NCBI RefSeq assembly: GCF_022815725.1
Contig: NZ_JALGRF010000005.1
Location: 229,301-293,300, forward strand
Direction of reading: 5' to 3'
DNA length: 64,000 nucleotides
Origin: Streptomyces sp. APSN-46.1
GTDB taxonomy: Bacteria > Actinomycetota > Actinomycetes > Streptomycetales > Streptomycetaceae
Part shown: in pieces, positions 9,280-16,688 of the stretch
Layout of the letters: each line of letters opens with the position of its first letter
How positions within the stretch are numbered: position 1 is the first letter of the stretch
Notes under the pieces: model-generated
The model's database searches: none
What the model was told of the DNA's origin: nothing
What the model saw: only the letters and a program-made list of their open reading frames with translations
Program-made: the position numbers and the translations under genes

Positions 9280-10523
9280 CGGCTGATGCGCTCCTGGTTC
9301 AAGGGACGGGGCCTGCCTAGCAGTTCGCGGTACAGGCCGGTGACCGCGTCCGTGGTCCGTCGCACGTCGAAGTCGGTCCGGGCGTGCCGGCGGGCCTGCT
9401 CACCGAGTTCGGCGAGCAGCCGCGGTTCGGCGAGCAGCCGGCCCAGGCCCTTGGCCAGCGCCGTCGGGTCCTCCGGCGGCACCAGGCACAGCCGTGCCTG
9501 GCCGGGCGGCAGGCTCTCCCGGGCGCCGCTGACGTCGGAGACCAGGACGGGGCGACCGCAGGCCATGGCTTCGAGCGGGGCGAGCGCCATGCCCTCCCAC
9601 CGCGACGGCAGTACAACGAGATCGGCGGCCCGAAGCCACGGTCGGATGTCCGCGGCGGCTCCCGCGAAGAGCACTCCGGGCGGCGCGGCGCGGCCCAGCC
9701 GCTCCCTGTCGGGTCCGTCGCCGACGAGGGCCAGCCGGGCGTCCGGGACCGCGCCCAGCAGCTCTGGCCAGGCGCGCAGCAGGATGTCCTGGCCCTTCTG
9801 CTGGCAGATCCGGCCGACGCATACGACGAGCGGCCCGTCGCCCTGGAAGTCGGCGGGCAGCGGGAGTCCGGCGCGCGCCGTGGCCCGGTCGTGGTCCCGG
9901 TCCGGTCCGCCGGGGCGGAAGTAGTCGAGGTCCACGCCGTTGCGGATCACCGCCCAGCGGGCGGGGATCCCCTCGCTCTCGCCGGTCCGGCGTTCGGCCT
10001 CGCTGACGCAGAGCACCCGGTCGGCCCAACGGGCCCCGTACCGCTCCCAGCGCAGCGCGAGGGCCGCCGTGGTGCCGCCGACGGCGTCGAAGGACCAGGC
10101 GTGCGGCTGGAACACGGTGGGCACGGCCCCGCGTACGGCGAGCCGCCCGGCCAGGCCCGCCTTGGCGCTGTGGGCGTGCAGGACGTCGGGCCCGACCCGG
10201 CGGATCAGCCGCCGGGCGCCGGGCACTTCGGTGGCCAGCCGGGGCCCGGGGACCCGCCCGGCCCGCCAGGGGAACACCTCGGCCCCGGCCTCCCGGGCCG
10301 CGTCGGTGAGCGGTCCGCCGGGCGGGCAGCCGACGACGGCCCGCAGTCCGGCGGCGGACTGGGCGCGGACGAGGTCGGCGACGACCCGGGCGACACCGCC
10401 GTCCACGGGCTGGACGAGGTGGAGGACGGTCAGGGGGTGCGCGTCCGGGGGCCGCGCCGCCTCGGACGGCGCGGTGGATTCGCGTACGGTCGGACTCTGT
10501 GCTGGTGGACGGTTAGTCGGCAC
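9276..10523 (-). CDS. GT4-family glycosyltransferase
   Basis: The start chosen is GTG 10523, because TAGGAG sits about 10 nt upstream; an in-frame ATG at 10577 would overlap the preceding gene. The product is about 415 aa. GT-B features are visible: TVLHLVQPVDGGVARVVADL at the N-terminus, DVLHAHSAKAGLAGR, CVSEAERR, VIRNGVDLDYFRP, VVCVGRICQQKGQD, and the E-x7-E segment VLPSRWEGMALAPLEAMACG. It is the second sugar-adding enzyme of the EPS operon and lies directly upstream of the initiating transferase. Confidence 0.88.
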   Translation of the reverse strand: MPTNRPPAQSPTVRESTAPSEAARPPDAHPLTVLHLVQPVDGGVARVVADLVRAQSAAGLRAVVGCPPGGPLTDAAREAGAEVFPWRAGRVPGPRLATEVPGARRLIRRVGPDVLHAHSAKAGLAGRLAVRGAVPTVFQPHAWSFDAVGGTTAALALRWERYGARWADRVLCVSEAERRTGESEGIPARWAVIRNGVDLDYFRPGGPDRDHDRATARAGLPLPADFQGDGPLVVCVGRICQQKGQDILLRAWPELLGAVPDARLALVGDGPDRERLGRAAPPGVLFAGAAADIRPWLRAADLVVLPSRWEGMALAPLEAMACGRPVLVSDVSGARESLPPGQARLCLVPPEDPTALAKGLGRLLAEPRLLAELGEQARRHARTDFDVRRTTDAVTGLYRELLGRPRPLNQERISR

Positions 10524-10542
10524 GTGGAGTGGTCTCCTACGT

Positions 10543-11661
10543 TCAGCGGCGCGCGTCTGTCTGAACGAAGAGCACACCGAGGAAATGACCCTGGTTTTCG
10601 CCCGCGAACCTGAAGCTCAGGCTGCGGGCGCCACCGGACAGGGCGGGACTCAGGTCGAACACGTCCGCGTCATATCCGAGATTATTCACATGATCGGGCT
10701 GGCGCACGAAGGAGCCACGCCCGAACTCCGTGATGGTGGAATTCATAACATCATTGAAAGGATTTTCTCCGTCGCTGAGGCTCACCCGGCGACCGCTGTC
10801 GGCGGTCACCGTGAGTGAGTCCCCGAGGGTCCCCCGGTCCCCGTCGTACGCGACCACGCCGGCCTTCCCCGAGGACCCGGCCGGGGCGTCCAGGCCGGCG
10901 ATCTCCACCGTCTCGCCCGCCGCCTCACCGGCGCCGGAGGCCAGCCCCTCGAAGCCGTCCCACAGCGAGACCCGGCGCAGCGGCTCCTTGGGGTGCTCGT
11001 ACGCCACGACCAGCGTCCAGCCGCCCCAGGCGCCCACGTCGGAGTGGCCCATCGCGATGTTCAGCTGGGCCACCGTCCACATCCCGGTGCCGCCCTTGCG
11101 GACCAGCGGGGTCACGTCGGCCGAGGCCTGGTAGGCATCGCTGCCCGCGTCGGTCCTGTGGCCGATCACCGTGTCGGCCAGCACTTCCTTGTACGCGCCG
11201 CCCGGTTCGGCGACCAGCACCCGGCCGTTGTCCTGCGGCGGCTTCTGCTCGCCCACCCGCAGGTTCCCGCCCCAGTACAGCCGGGCGTACGAGACCTTCG
11301 CGCCCTGCGGGACCTTGAGCTCGGCCCGGGTGGAGTTGTAGGTGTCCGGGTCCTTGTCCACCTCGCTGTAGAACATCTCGAAGTCGCTGTTGACCCCGGC
11401 CGCGCCCTTCTTGACCTCGGCGCACGGCTCGGCCTGCGGGGACTCCTCCCGGCGGCAGCTGATGCCGGAGTTGGAGGCCCGTACCAGCCCGCCGTGCTGC
11501 ACGGCCTGATAACGCTGGGTGAACTGGACACGCTCCGCTTCCCTCGGCGCGGGGGCGCTGACCCCGGCGGGGACCGCCGCCCCCGCCACGGGGACGTTCG
11601 CGGAAAGTGTGAGGCAGGACAGCAGACCGAGAGTGCCGAGGATTCTGCGGGAGGAACCCAT
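10543..11661 (-). CDS. Secreted DUF3344-like protein at the head of the EPS operon
   Basis: ATG 11661 is preferred over ATG 11685 because GGAGA lies 8 nt upstream of it. The 372-aa product begins with a Sec signal peptide (RRILGTLGLLSCLTLSANV, cleavage near AGA). The mature domain is rich in Trp, Gly and beta-strand patterns (YARLYWGGNLRVGE, MGHSDVGAWGGWTLVVAYEH). This resembles the extracellular DUF3344-type beta-sandwich proteins of actinobacteria and archaea; the family call rests on pattern recognition, not a search. It is 19 bp upstream of the GT4 gene and divergent from the first chaplin gene. It may be an envelope or matrix protein co-produced with the polysaccharide. Confidence 0.6.
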   Translation of the reverse strand: MGSSRRILGTLGLLSCLTLSANVPVAGAAVPAGVSAPAPREAERVQFTQRYQAVQHGGLVRASNSGISCRREESPQAEPCAEVKKGAAGVNSDFEMFYSEVDKDPDTYNSTRAELKVPQGAKVSYARLYWGGNLRVGEQKPPQDNGRVLVAEPGGAYKEVLADTVIGHRTDAGSDAYQASADVTPLVRKGGTGMWTVAQLNIAMGHSDVGAWGGWTLVVAYEHPKEPLRRVSLWDGFEGLASGAGEAAGETVEIAGLDAPAGSSGKAGVVAYDGDRGTLGDSLTVTADSGRRVSLSDGENPFNDVMNSTITEFGRGSFVRQPDHVNNLGYDADVFDLSPALSGGARSLSFRFAGENQGHFLGVLFVQTDARR

Positions 11662-11837
11662 GACCCTGTCTCCATTTCCGATCAAGGGGACAAAACAGGA
11701 TGTGAACTTTGTCAGAAACCAGGGTGGAAATCACGTCGGACTCGCTCGTACGGCCTTTTGGGCGATAACACGCACCCTCAGAGTGGGCGGGTCGTTATGC
11801 CGTTGCACCATTGTTCGAACCGAAAGGAAAAACGGAG

Positions 11838-12092
11838 ATGAAGAAGAGGCTGGTACGCGGCACCACCCTGGCGCTCGCGAGCGCCGCGATGCTGATGGGC
11901 GGCGCGGGCCTCGCCTCCGCGCACGGCGGCGACGGCGCGACGGCGGAGGGTGTCGCGGCCGAGTCCCCCGGTGTGGTGAGCGGCAACCTGGTCCAGGTCC
12001 CCATCCACATCCCGGTGAACGTGTGCGGCAACACGGTCAACGTGATCGCCCTGCTGAACCCGGCGTTCGGCAACACCTGCGTCAACGCCTGA
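11838..12092 (+). CDS. Short chaplin (hydrophobic aerial-hypha surface protein)
   Basis: The protein has 84 aa. A Sec signal peptide (about residues 1-28, ending ASA-HGG) precedes one chaplin domain with the diagnostic SPGVVSGNLVQVPIHIPVN-VCGN-TVNVIALLNPAFGN-TCVN pattern. It has two cysteines that form the conserved disulfide. There is no sorting signal, so it belongs to the ChpD-H class that assembles into amyloid fibrils on aerial hyphae. An AAAGGA ribosome site precedes ATG 11838. It is divergent from the EPS operon and followed by a rodlin. Confidence 0.93.
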   Translation: MKKRLVRGTTLALASAAMLMGGAGLASAHGGDGATAEGVAAESPGVVSGNLVQVPIHIPVNVCGNTVNVIALLNPAFGNTCVNA

Positions 12093-12148
12093 CCGTCAGC
12101 GCGAGCGTCAACCGCGCTGCCCGAAACGTCGGCATCCGAGTGAAAACA

Positions 12149-12177
12149 CGCAACCCCAGCCGGGGGCGCGGCGTTGA
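12149..12177 (+). promoter_or_regulatory. SigBldN-like promoter of the first rodlin gene
   Basis: CGCAAC (12149-12154) and CGTTGA (12172-12177) are separated by 17 bp, close to the published SigBldN consensus (CGTAAC and CGTTGA with about 16-17 bp between). A GAGTGAA box lies 4 bp upstream of the -35 (12138-12144). The promoter of the second rodlin has the same arrangement. Confidence 0.6.
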
Positions 12178-12222
12178 TCCGGGTGCTCCACTACCGGGCA
12201 ATCCAGCTAAAAAGGGACGACA

Positions 12223-12633
12223 ATGATCAAGAAGATGATGGCCTCGGCCGCGGTTGCCGCCTCGGTCGTGGGCATCGGCGCCGCCATGGCTCCGCAGGCG
12301 ATGGCCATCGGCAACGACAACGGCATCAACACCGTGAACGGCAACGGCGCCTCGCAGATCTACGGCAACCAGGCCACCTACGGGAACATGAGCCCGCAGA
12401 TGGCCCTGATCCAGGGCTCGTTCAACAAGCCCTGCATCGCCCTGCCCGCGAAGCTCAACGCGCAGTCGATCCTGGCGATCGTCAACGTCGGCGTTCAGGA
12501 CATCCCGGTCCTGTCCAGCCCGCAGAACCAGCAGTGCACCGAGAACTCCACCCAGGCCAAGGGCGACGAGGCTCTCTCGCACATCCTCAGCAACATCCCG
12601 ATCCTCTCCGGCAACGTCTCCGCCGGCAGCTGA
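12223..12633 (+). CDS. rdlA: Rodlin
   Basis: The protein has 136 aa. A signal peptide (MIKKMM...QAMA) is followed by the rodlin signature IGNDNGINTVNGNGASQIYG. The mature chain has Cys in NKPCIALPAKLNAQSILAIV and in the NQQCTENSTQAKGDE segment. Rodlins organise chaplin fibrils into rodlets on aerial hyphae and spores. The second rodlin at 16169 has exactly the same length and is nearly identical over most of the mature part. The A/B naming here is arbitrary. A 13-bp-stem terminator follows the gene and a SigBldN-like promoter precedes it. Confidence 0.93.
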   Translation: MIKKMMASAAVAASVVGIGAAMAPQAMAIGNDNGINTVNGNGASQIYGNQATYGNMSPQMALIQGSFNKPCIALPAKLNAQSILAIVNVGVQDIPVLSSPQNQQCTENSTQAKGDEALSHILSNIPILSGNVSAGS

Positions 12634-12648
12634 TCGCACCCCGCGCCA

Positions 12649-12685
12649 GCGAGGCCGCCGCACCCTTCGGTCGCGGCGGCCTCGC
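12649..12685 (+). terminator. Hairpin terminator after rodlin 1
   Basis: A perfect 13-bp inverted repeat (GCGAGGCCGCCGC and its complement) surrounds an 11-nt loop, starting 15 bp after the stop codon. No U-tract follows, as is common in Streptomyces. Confidence 0.8.
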
Positions 12686-12876
12686 CGCGTGCAGAACGCG
12701 AACCCCCGAGCCCGTAATAGGACTCGAATAGCGACGTGAATTCGCTCCGAATTTCCGGCCCCACGGGTAGCGGAGTGAATTACGGAGCAGCCGCCGAAAA
12801 TCATCGGTTTCTTTTACCCGAGCCACTCGTTGTCATTTCTGCAGTGGATACGCCTCTGCGGGAAGGATCGAAAGTA

Positions 12877-13110
12877 ATGAAGCACAAGAAGGCAGTGGTG
12901 CTGGCCGCCGGCATTCTGATGGCCGCCGGTGCCGCCTCGCCCGCCATGGCCGACGCCGACGCCGCGGGCAAGGCCGTAGCCTCCCCCGGTGTCCTGTCCG
13001 GCAACCTCGTCCAGGTTCCGGTGCACGTCCCGGTCAACGTCTGCGGCAACACCGTCAACATCATCGCGCTGCTGAACCCCGCGTTCGGCAACACCTGCGT
13101 CAACAACTGA
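12877..13110 (+). CDS. Short chaplin
   Basis: The protein has 77 aa with signal peptide (residues 1-26, ending PAMA-DAD) and one chaplin domain (SPGVLSGNLVQVPVHVPVN, VCGN, ALLNPAFGNTCVNN). It has two Cys and no anchor. The start ATG 12877 is chosen by its signal peptide and the upstream GGAAGG; an upstream in-frame ATG (12736) would add an implausible leader. A GAGTGAA box at 12773-12779 resembles the one in front of both rodlin promoters. Confidence 0.93.
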   Translation: MKHKKAVVLAAGILMAAGAASPAMADADAAGKAVASPGVLSGNLVQVPVHVPVNVCGNTVNIIALLNPAFGNTCVNN

Positions 13111-13159
13111 CGCAGCGCCCGCGCCCGCGAGGGCAGGCCTCCGGACCCAGACCGGGGCA

Positions 13160-13193
13160 GGCCTCGGAGTGCACGGCGGTGCACTCCGAGGCC
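13160..13193 (+). terminator. Strong hairpin between two chaplin genes
   Basis: A perfect 15-bp stem (GGCCTCGGAGTGCAC and its complement) with a GGCG tetraloop lies 50 bp after the short chaplin stop and 49 bp before the long chaplin start. Confidence 0.8.
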
Positions 13194-13241
13194 ACCTTCG
13201 ATTCCACACCGGCGGGAGTGCCGGTAGACAGGGAAGGACCC

Positions 13242-14432
13242 ATGCGACAGGTACTGAGCCGACAGGTACTGGGCAAGGGGATGCTGACGGCGGCGGCCGC
13301 GTCGAGCCTGCTGTCGATCGCGACGGGCGCGGCGTACGCGCACGGCGGGGCGATGGCCGAGGCCTCGCATTCACCGGGCGTACTGTCCGGCAACAGCGTC
13401 TCGGTACCCATCACCTTCACGCCCAACGTCTGCGGCAACAGCGTGGACGGCGGCGCCGCCCTGAACCCCTCGATGGGGAACACCTGCGCCACCACCAGCG
13501 GCTCCGAGATCAGCCACCACGAGTACGAGCGCCATCTCAGCCCCGAGCACGCCGAGGCCTTCGAGCGCTACCTCGACGAACGCGCGGGACGGCACGCGAT
13601 GCCGCGCCAGCGCGACGAGGAGCAGGGCGGGTACGGCGAGCGGGAGGGCGAGGAGGAGCAGCGCCACCAGGCACCGCGCCACGCGGCCCCGAAGCACGCG
13701 GCACCGAAGCACGCGGCGCCCCGGCACGAGGAGCGGCACGGCGAAGGCGGCTACGGAGAGCGGGGTGAGGAGGGCAACGGCGGCGAGGAGGAGTGCGACG
13801 ATCACCCGCAGCCGCTGCCCGAGGCGGAGTACCCGGCCCCGGCTCCGGCGCCCCCCGCGCCCCCGCGGCCGAAGCCCGAGCCCGCCGCGGAGCACCCGGC
13901 CCCGCAGCCGCTTCCCGCACCGGCTCCGGCTCCCGCTCCCGCTCCCGAGACGCCGGCACCCGCGCCCGCCCCCGTACAGGAGGCGCCGCAGCCGCGGCCC
14001 GAGGCGCAGCCGGTCCCGCTCCCCGCACCGGAGCCCGTCCCGGCCCCGGTCCAGGAGGCGCCCCCGGTGACGCTCCCCGCGCCGATGCCGCCCGTGATGG
14101 AGGAGGAGCCCGAGCCCCGGCCGCCGCACGGCAGCCAGCCCGTACGGCCGGCCCCCGCCCCCGCCCCCGCCCCGGAGGTCGGCCGTCCCGCCGACCAGCC
14201 GCCGGCCGCCCCCGCCGGTGACACCCCGGTTCACCTGCCCCCGGCGGCGGCCCCGGCACCCGCGCCCGTCCCGGCGCCCGTCCCCGCTCCCGCGCAGGCC
14301 ACGGCTGTCCCCGCCGCCGTCCCGCAACTGGCCGCGACCGGCACCGGTCAGCCCGCCGCCGCGGCGGTTCTCGCCTCGGCTCTGATCCTGGGCGGCGCCA
14401 TTCTGTACCGGAGGTCCCGTATCGCCGCATGA
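13242..14432 (+). CDS. Long, sortase-anchored chaplin with a single chaplin domain
   Basis: The protein has 396 aa. It has a signal peptide (about 1-36) and one chaplin domain (about 45-90: SPGVLSGNSVSVPITFTPN, VCGN, GGAALNPSMGNTC). A charged Glu/Arg/His segment with AAPKHAAPKHAAPRH repeats follows, then about 190 residues of Pro/Ala/Glu-rich wall-spanning sequence. The C-terminus is a sorting signal: LAATG, a hydrophobic helix and RRSRIAA. Sortase substrates ChpA-C of S. coelicolor carry LAxTG and two chaplin domains, so one domain plus a long Pro-rich stalk is a variant. It should be covalently fixed to peptidoglycan by class E sortase and act as a nucleator for the short chaplins. GGGAAGGA precedes ATG 13242. 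Confidence 0.88.
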   Translation: MRQVLSRQVLGKGMLTAAAASSLLSIATGAAYAHGGAMAEASHSPGVLSGNSVSVPITFTPNVCGNSVDGGAALNPSMGNTCATTSGSEISHHEYERHLSPEHAEAFERYLDERAGRHAMPRQRDEEQGGYGEREGEEEQRHQAPRHAAPKHAAPKHAAPRHEERHGEGGYGERGEEGNGGEEECDDHPQPLPEAEYPAPAPAPPAPPRPKPEPAAEHPAPQPLPAPAPAPAPAPETPAPAPAPVQEAPQPRPEAQPVPLPAPEPVPAPVQEAPPVTLPAPMPPVMEEEPEPRPPHGSQPVRPAPAPAPAPEVGRPADQPPAAPAGDTPVHLPPAAAPAPAPVPAPVPAPAQATAVPAAVPQLAATGTGQPAAAAVLASALILGGAILYRRSRIAA

Positions 14433-14466
14433 CGATTGCGGCAATACCGGTAATCGGAAGAAATAT

Positions 14467-14500
14467 CGGCCGGAGAATCCTTTGTCGGATTCTCCGGCCG
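14467..14500 (+). terminator. Terminator after the long chaplin gene
   Basis: A perfect 14-bp inverted repeat (CGGCCGGAGAATCC and its complement) with a 6-nt loop TTTGTC lies 35 bp after the stop codon. Confidence 0.85.
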
Positions 14501-14637
14501 TCGCCGTGTCCGCCGCGGATCAGCCGCGCGGATCGCCCGGCGCGTTTCCGCAGCGGCGGGGAATCGTTACCCAGGTCGAAAGCGGCGCGACGGTCGCCGC
14601 GGACGCCCCCGCCGATGAAAAGAAGAGGATTTCGATA

Positions 14638-14985
14638 ATGAAGCTCACGAAGGTCGCCGCTGTCGTCGCCGGCTCGGTCGCCGCCCTCGGCGCCTCCGCC
14701 CCCGCCTTCGCCGCCGACGCCCCGGCGCAGATGCCCCCGATGAGCCTGACGAGCGGGGCGACGGAGGTGGTGAACGCCGTCAACCCCGTCTCGGAGTCCC
14801 TCCCCGAGATCCTGGGGGACGCGCTGGCCGAGCAGGGTGAGGGCGTCAACAAGGTCGTGGGCACCGTGCAGAACGTCAACAAGGTCCGCAACAACGTGCC
14901 GGGCGAGGTGCTCAAGGTGGCGAACGGTGCCACCCAGGCGTCCCCGCTGCTCGGCGGTGTGAAGCTCAACGGCGGCGCCCACTGA
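14638..14985 (+). CDS. Small secreted protein of unknown function in the chaplin/rodlin locus
   Basis: The protein has 115 aa. It has a clear signal peptide (MKLTKVAAVVAGSVAALGAS, cleavage after AFA) and an about 90-residue mature chain without Cys, predicted to be mostly helical and rich in Val/Asn (NVNKVRNNVPGEVLKVANGA). I do not recognise a named domain. It lies between the anchored chaplin and a convergent chaplin, isolated by terminators on both sides. Its position suggests a role at the aerial-hypha surface, which is inference only. Confidence 0.75.
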   Translation: MKLTKVAAVVAGSVAALGASAPAFAADAPAQMPPMSLTSGATEVVNAVNPVSESLPEILGDALAEQGEGVNKVVGTVQNVNKVRNNVPGEVLKVANGATQASPLLGGVKLNGGAH

Positions 14986-15002
14986 ACCGCCCCACCACCC
15001 CG

Positions 15003-15052
15003 CACATGACTGTGGGCGCCACCGGCGAGGCCGGGGCGCCCACAGTCATGTG
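15003..15052. terminator. Bidirectional terminator between convergent genes
   Basis: A perfect 18-bp inverted repeat (CACATGACTGTGGGCGCC and its complement) with a 14-nt loop lies between the stop of the small secreted protein and the stop of the convergent chaplin, serving both. Confidence 0.88.
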
Positions 15053-15063
15053 TGCGACGTACG

Positions 15064-15303
15064 TCAGTCGTTGACGCAGACGTTGCCGAACGCGGGGTTC
15101 AGCGCGCCGATGATGCTGACGGAGTTGCCGCAGACGTTGATCGGGATGTGAAGCGGAACCTGGACCAGGTTGCCCGAGAGGACACCGGGGGATCCCACGG
15201 CCGCGCCCTCGGCCGACGAGTCGGCGATGGCGGAGCCGGCGGCAGCGCCCGCGGCGAGACCAGCGGTGGCCAGGACCAGGGCGGCCTTCTTGGCAGAGTT
15301 CAT
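15064..15303 (-). CDS. Short chaplin
   Basis: The protein has 79 aa with a signal peptide (residues 1-27) and one chaplin domain (SPGVLSGNLVQVPLHIPIN, VCGN, GALNPAFGNVCVND) with the two conserved Cys. It has no sorting signal. It is on the opposite strand from the other chaplins. AAGGTG precedes ATG 15303. It is the third short chaplin of this locus and resembles the ChpE/ChpH class. Confidence 0.93.
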   Translation of the reverse strand: MNSAKKAALVLATAGLAAGAAAGSAIADSSAEGAAVGSPGVLSGNLVQVPLHIPINVCGNSVSIIGALNPAFGNVCVND

Positions 15304-15423
15304 GGGAAGTGCACCTTCTGTTCGATGTTCTGCCCCGATCCCGGGGCTCACACCGAGCGAAACGCTCCACCCTGCCAGACCGACACGGCTTTGGACACGA
15401 TCAGACCTGTTCAGCCCAATAGT

Positions 15424-15445
15424 CGTAACCATGCCTCCGGTTACG
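15424..15445. promoter_or_regulatory. Inverted repeat CGTAACC-N8-GGTTACG
   Basis: A perfect 7-bp inverted repeat lies upstream of the chaplin at 15303 and overlaps the stop codon of the PEI-repeat gene. Each arm contains the hexamer CGTAAC, identical to the SigBldN -35 element, but no convincing -10 follows at the right distance. It could be a regulator site or a weak terminator. Confidence 0.35.
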
Positions 15446-15878
15446 TCAGGGCGGGGATGTCCGGGATCTCCGGGACGTCCCCGATCTCGGGGATCTCGGG
15501 GATCTCCGGCACCAGCTCCGCCGGGGGCTGCAGCGTCGGCGGTTCGAGCCCCGGGATCTCGGGGATCTCCACCCCCGGAATCTCCGGGAGTTCCACGCCC
15601 GGGATCTCCGGCAGCTTGATCTCGGGGAGTTTGACCTCCGGGATCTTGATGTCCGGGATCTTGATGTCCGGAAGACTGATGCCCGGCGGCAGGAGGGCCG
15701 CGATGGAGTCGAGGATGCCCTTCACGAGGTCGTCGATGGGGCCGGCAGCGGCCCGTGGAGCCACCGCGCGGTCGCCGGAGTCGAGGGCGCTCGCCGGGGC
15801 GGCCGCGCCGGACAGTATGACGACCGCGAGGGCCGAAGGGACAAGGACGCGGACGCGGAACGGCTTCGTGCGCTGCAT
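15441..15878 (-). CDS. Secreted protein with Pro-Glu-Ile repeats
   Basis: The start ATG 15878 has AAAGGAA upstream and gives a 145-aa product with a signal peptide (RVLVPSALAVVILSG, cleavage near ASA). After a short helix (IDDLVKGILDSIAALLP) the remaining about 85 residues are nearly regular repeats of the types LPDIKIP, LPEIKLP and IPGVELPEIPGVEIPEIPG. They alternate Pro and acidic residues with Ile/Leu/Val. There is no Cys and no anchor. I do not recognise the family. The repeats would form an extended polyproline-like or beta structure, and the location among chaplins and rodlins suggests an aerial-hypha surface or matrix protein. Confidence 0.7.
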   Translation of the reverse strand: MQRTKPFRVRVLVPSALAVVILSGAAAPASALDSGDRAVAPRAAAGPIDDLVKGILDSIAALLPPGISLPDIKIPDIKIPEVKLPEIKLPEIPGVELPEIPGVEIPEIPGLEPPTLQPPAELVPEIPEIPEIGDVPEIPDIPALT

Positions 15879-16093
15879 GGATGTTTCCTTTGGTGGTCGC
15901 GGGGACGCGCGGGCAGCGGACCGAGTGATCCGCTTCCTCACTCACCGTGCGAACACCTTCGACGGAGCGCAACAGGATCTTGAAGGGCTCCGGCCCGGCT
16001 GAGGGCTGCGTACGGGCTTCGCGCAGGCGTCCGGGGCGGCCTCACCCGCGCCGGGGAAAACCGCCGCCCGAACGGGCCGTTTGAGTGAAGCAG

Positions 16094-16122
16094 CGGAACC
16101 AACCCTCTGAAAGGGCAGTTGA
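16094..16122 (+). promoter_or_regulatory. SigBldN-like promoter of the second rodlin gene
   Basis: CGGAAC (16094-16099) and AGTTGA (16117-16122) are separated by 17 bp, with GAGTGAA at 16083-16089. The leader downstream (GCTCCACTA, CGGGCA) is shared with the first rodlin. Confidence 0.55.
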
Positions 16123-16168
16123 CCAGGGCGCTCCACTAGCGGGCACTCGTGCGACAAAAGGACCAATG

Positions 16169-16579
16169 ATGCTCAAGAAGATCATGACTGCTGCCGCGGT
16201 CACCGCCGCCGTCGTCGGCGCGGGCGCTGCTGTCGCGGCCCCGGCCATGGCCATCGGCAACGACAACGGGATCAACACCGTCAACGGGAACGGTGCTCAG
16301 CAGATCTACGGCAACCAGAAGACCGGCGGCGACCTGAGCCCGCAGCTCAGCCTGGTCCAGGGCACCCTGAACAAGCCCTGCATCGGCCTGCCGGCGAAGC
16401 TCAACGCCCAGTCGATCCTGGCGATCGTCAACGTCGGCGTTCAGGACATCCCGGTCCTGTCCAACCCGCAGAACCAGCAGTGCACCGAGAACTCCACCCA
16501 GGCCAAGGGCGACGAGCCGCTCTCGCACATCCTGGACAACATCCCGGTCCTGTCGGGCAACGCCTCCCTCGGCAGCTGA
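16169..16579 (+). CDS. rdlB: Rodlin
   Basis: The protein has 136 aa. ATG 16169 aligns with the start of the first rodlin (MLKKIM against MIKKMM); ATG 16166 is one codon earlier and cannot be excluded. The signal peptide, the IGNDNGINTVNGNGAQQIYG block, both Cys segments and the ENSTQAKGDEPLSHIL region match the first copy. Most differences are conservative, so the pair looks like a gene duplication that also carried the promoter. A 15-bp hairpin terminator follows. Confidence 0.93.
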   Translation: MLKKIMTAAAVTAAVVGAGAAVAAPAMAIGNDNGINTVNGNGAQQIYGNQKTGGDLSPQLSLVQGTLNKPCIGLPAKLNAQSILAIVNVGVQDIPVLSNPQNQQCTENSTQAKGDEPLSHILDNIPVLSGNASLGS

Positions 16580-16638
16580 TCTCCGCTCCCCACTGCGGTA
16601 CGGGCCGGGCTTCTAGCGCCCGTGGAGCGATGGACGTT

Positions 16639-16675
16639 CGAGGGCCCCGGCAGCCTCCAGCTGCCGGGGCCCTCG
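16639..16675. terminator. Bidirectional terminator, rodlin 2 / VKOR
   Basis: A perfect 15-bp stem (CGAGGGCCCCGGCAG and its complement) with a 7-nt loop lies between two convergent genes. Confidence 0.88.
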
Positions 16676-16688
16676 CGTGCGCCGCGCC

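Noticed and set aside
11764..11806. SigBldN promoter for the first chaplin (GATAAC / CGTTGC)
   Set aside because: The spacing (about 31 bp) is wrong and alternative hexamers match poorly; no promoter is called there.
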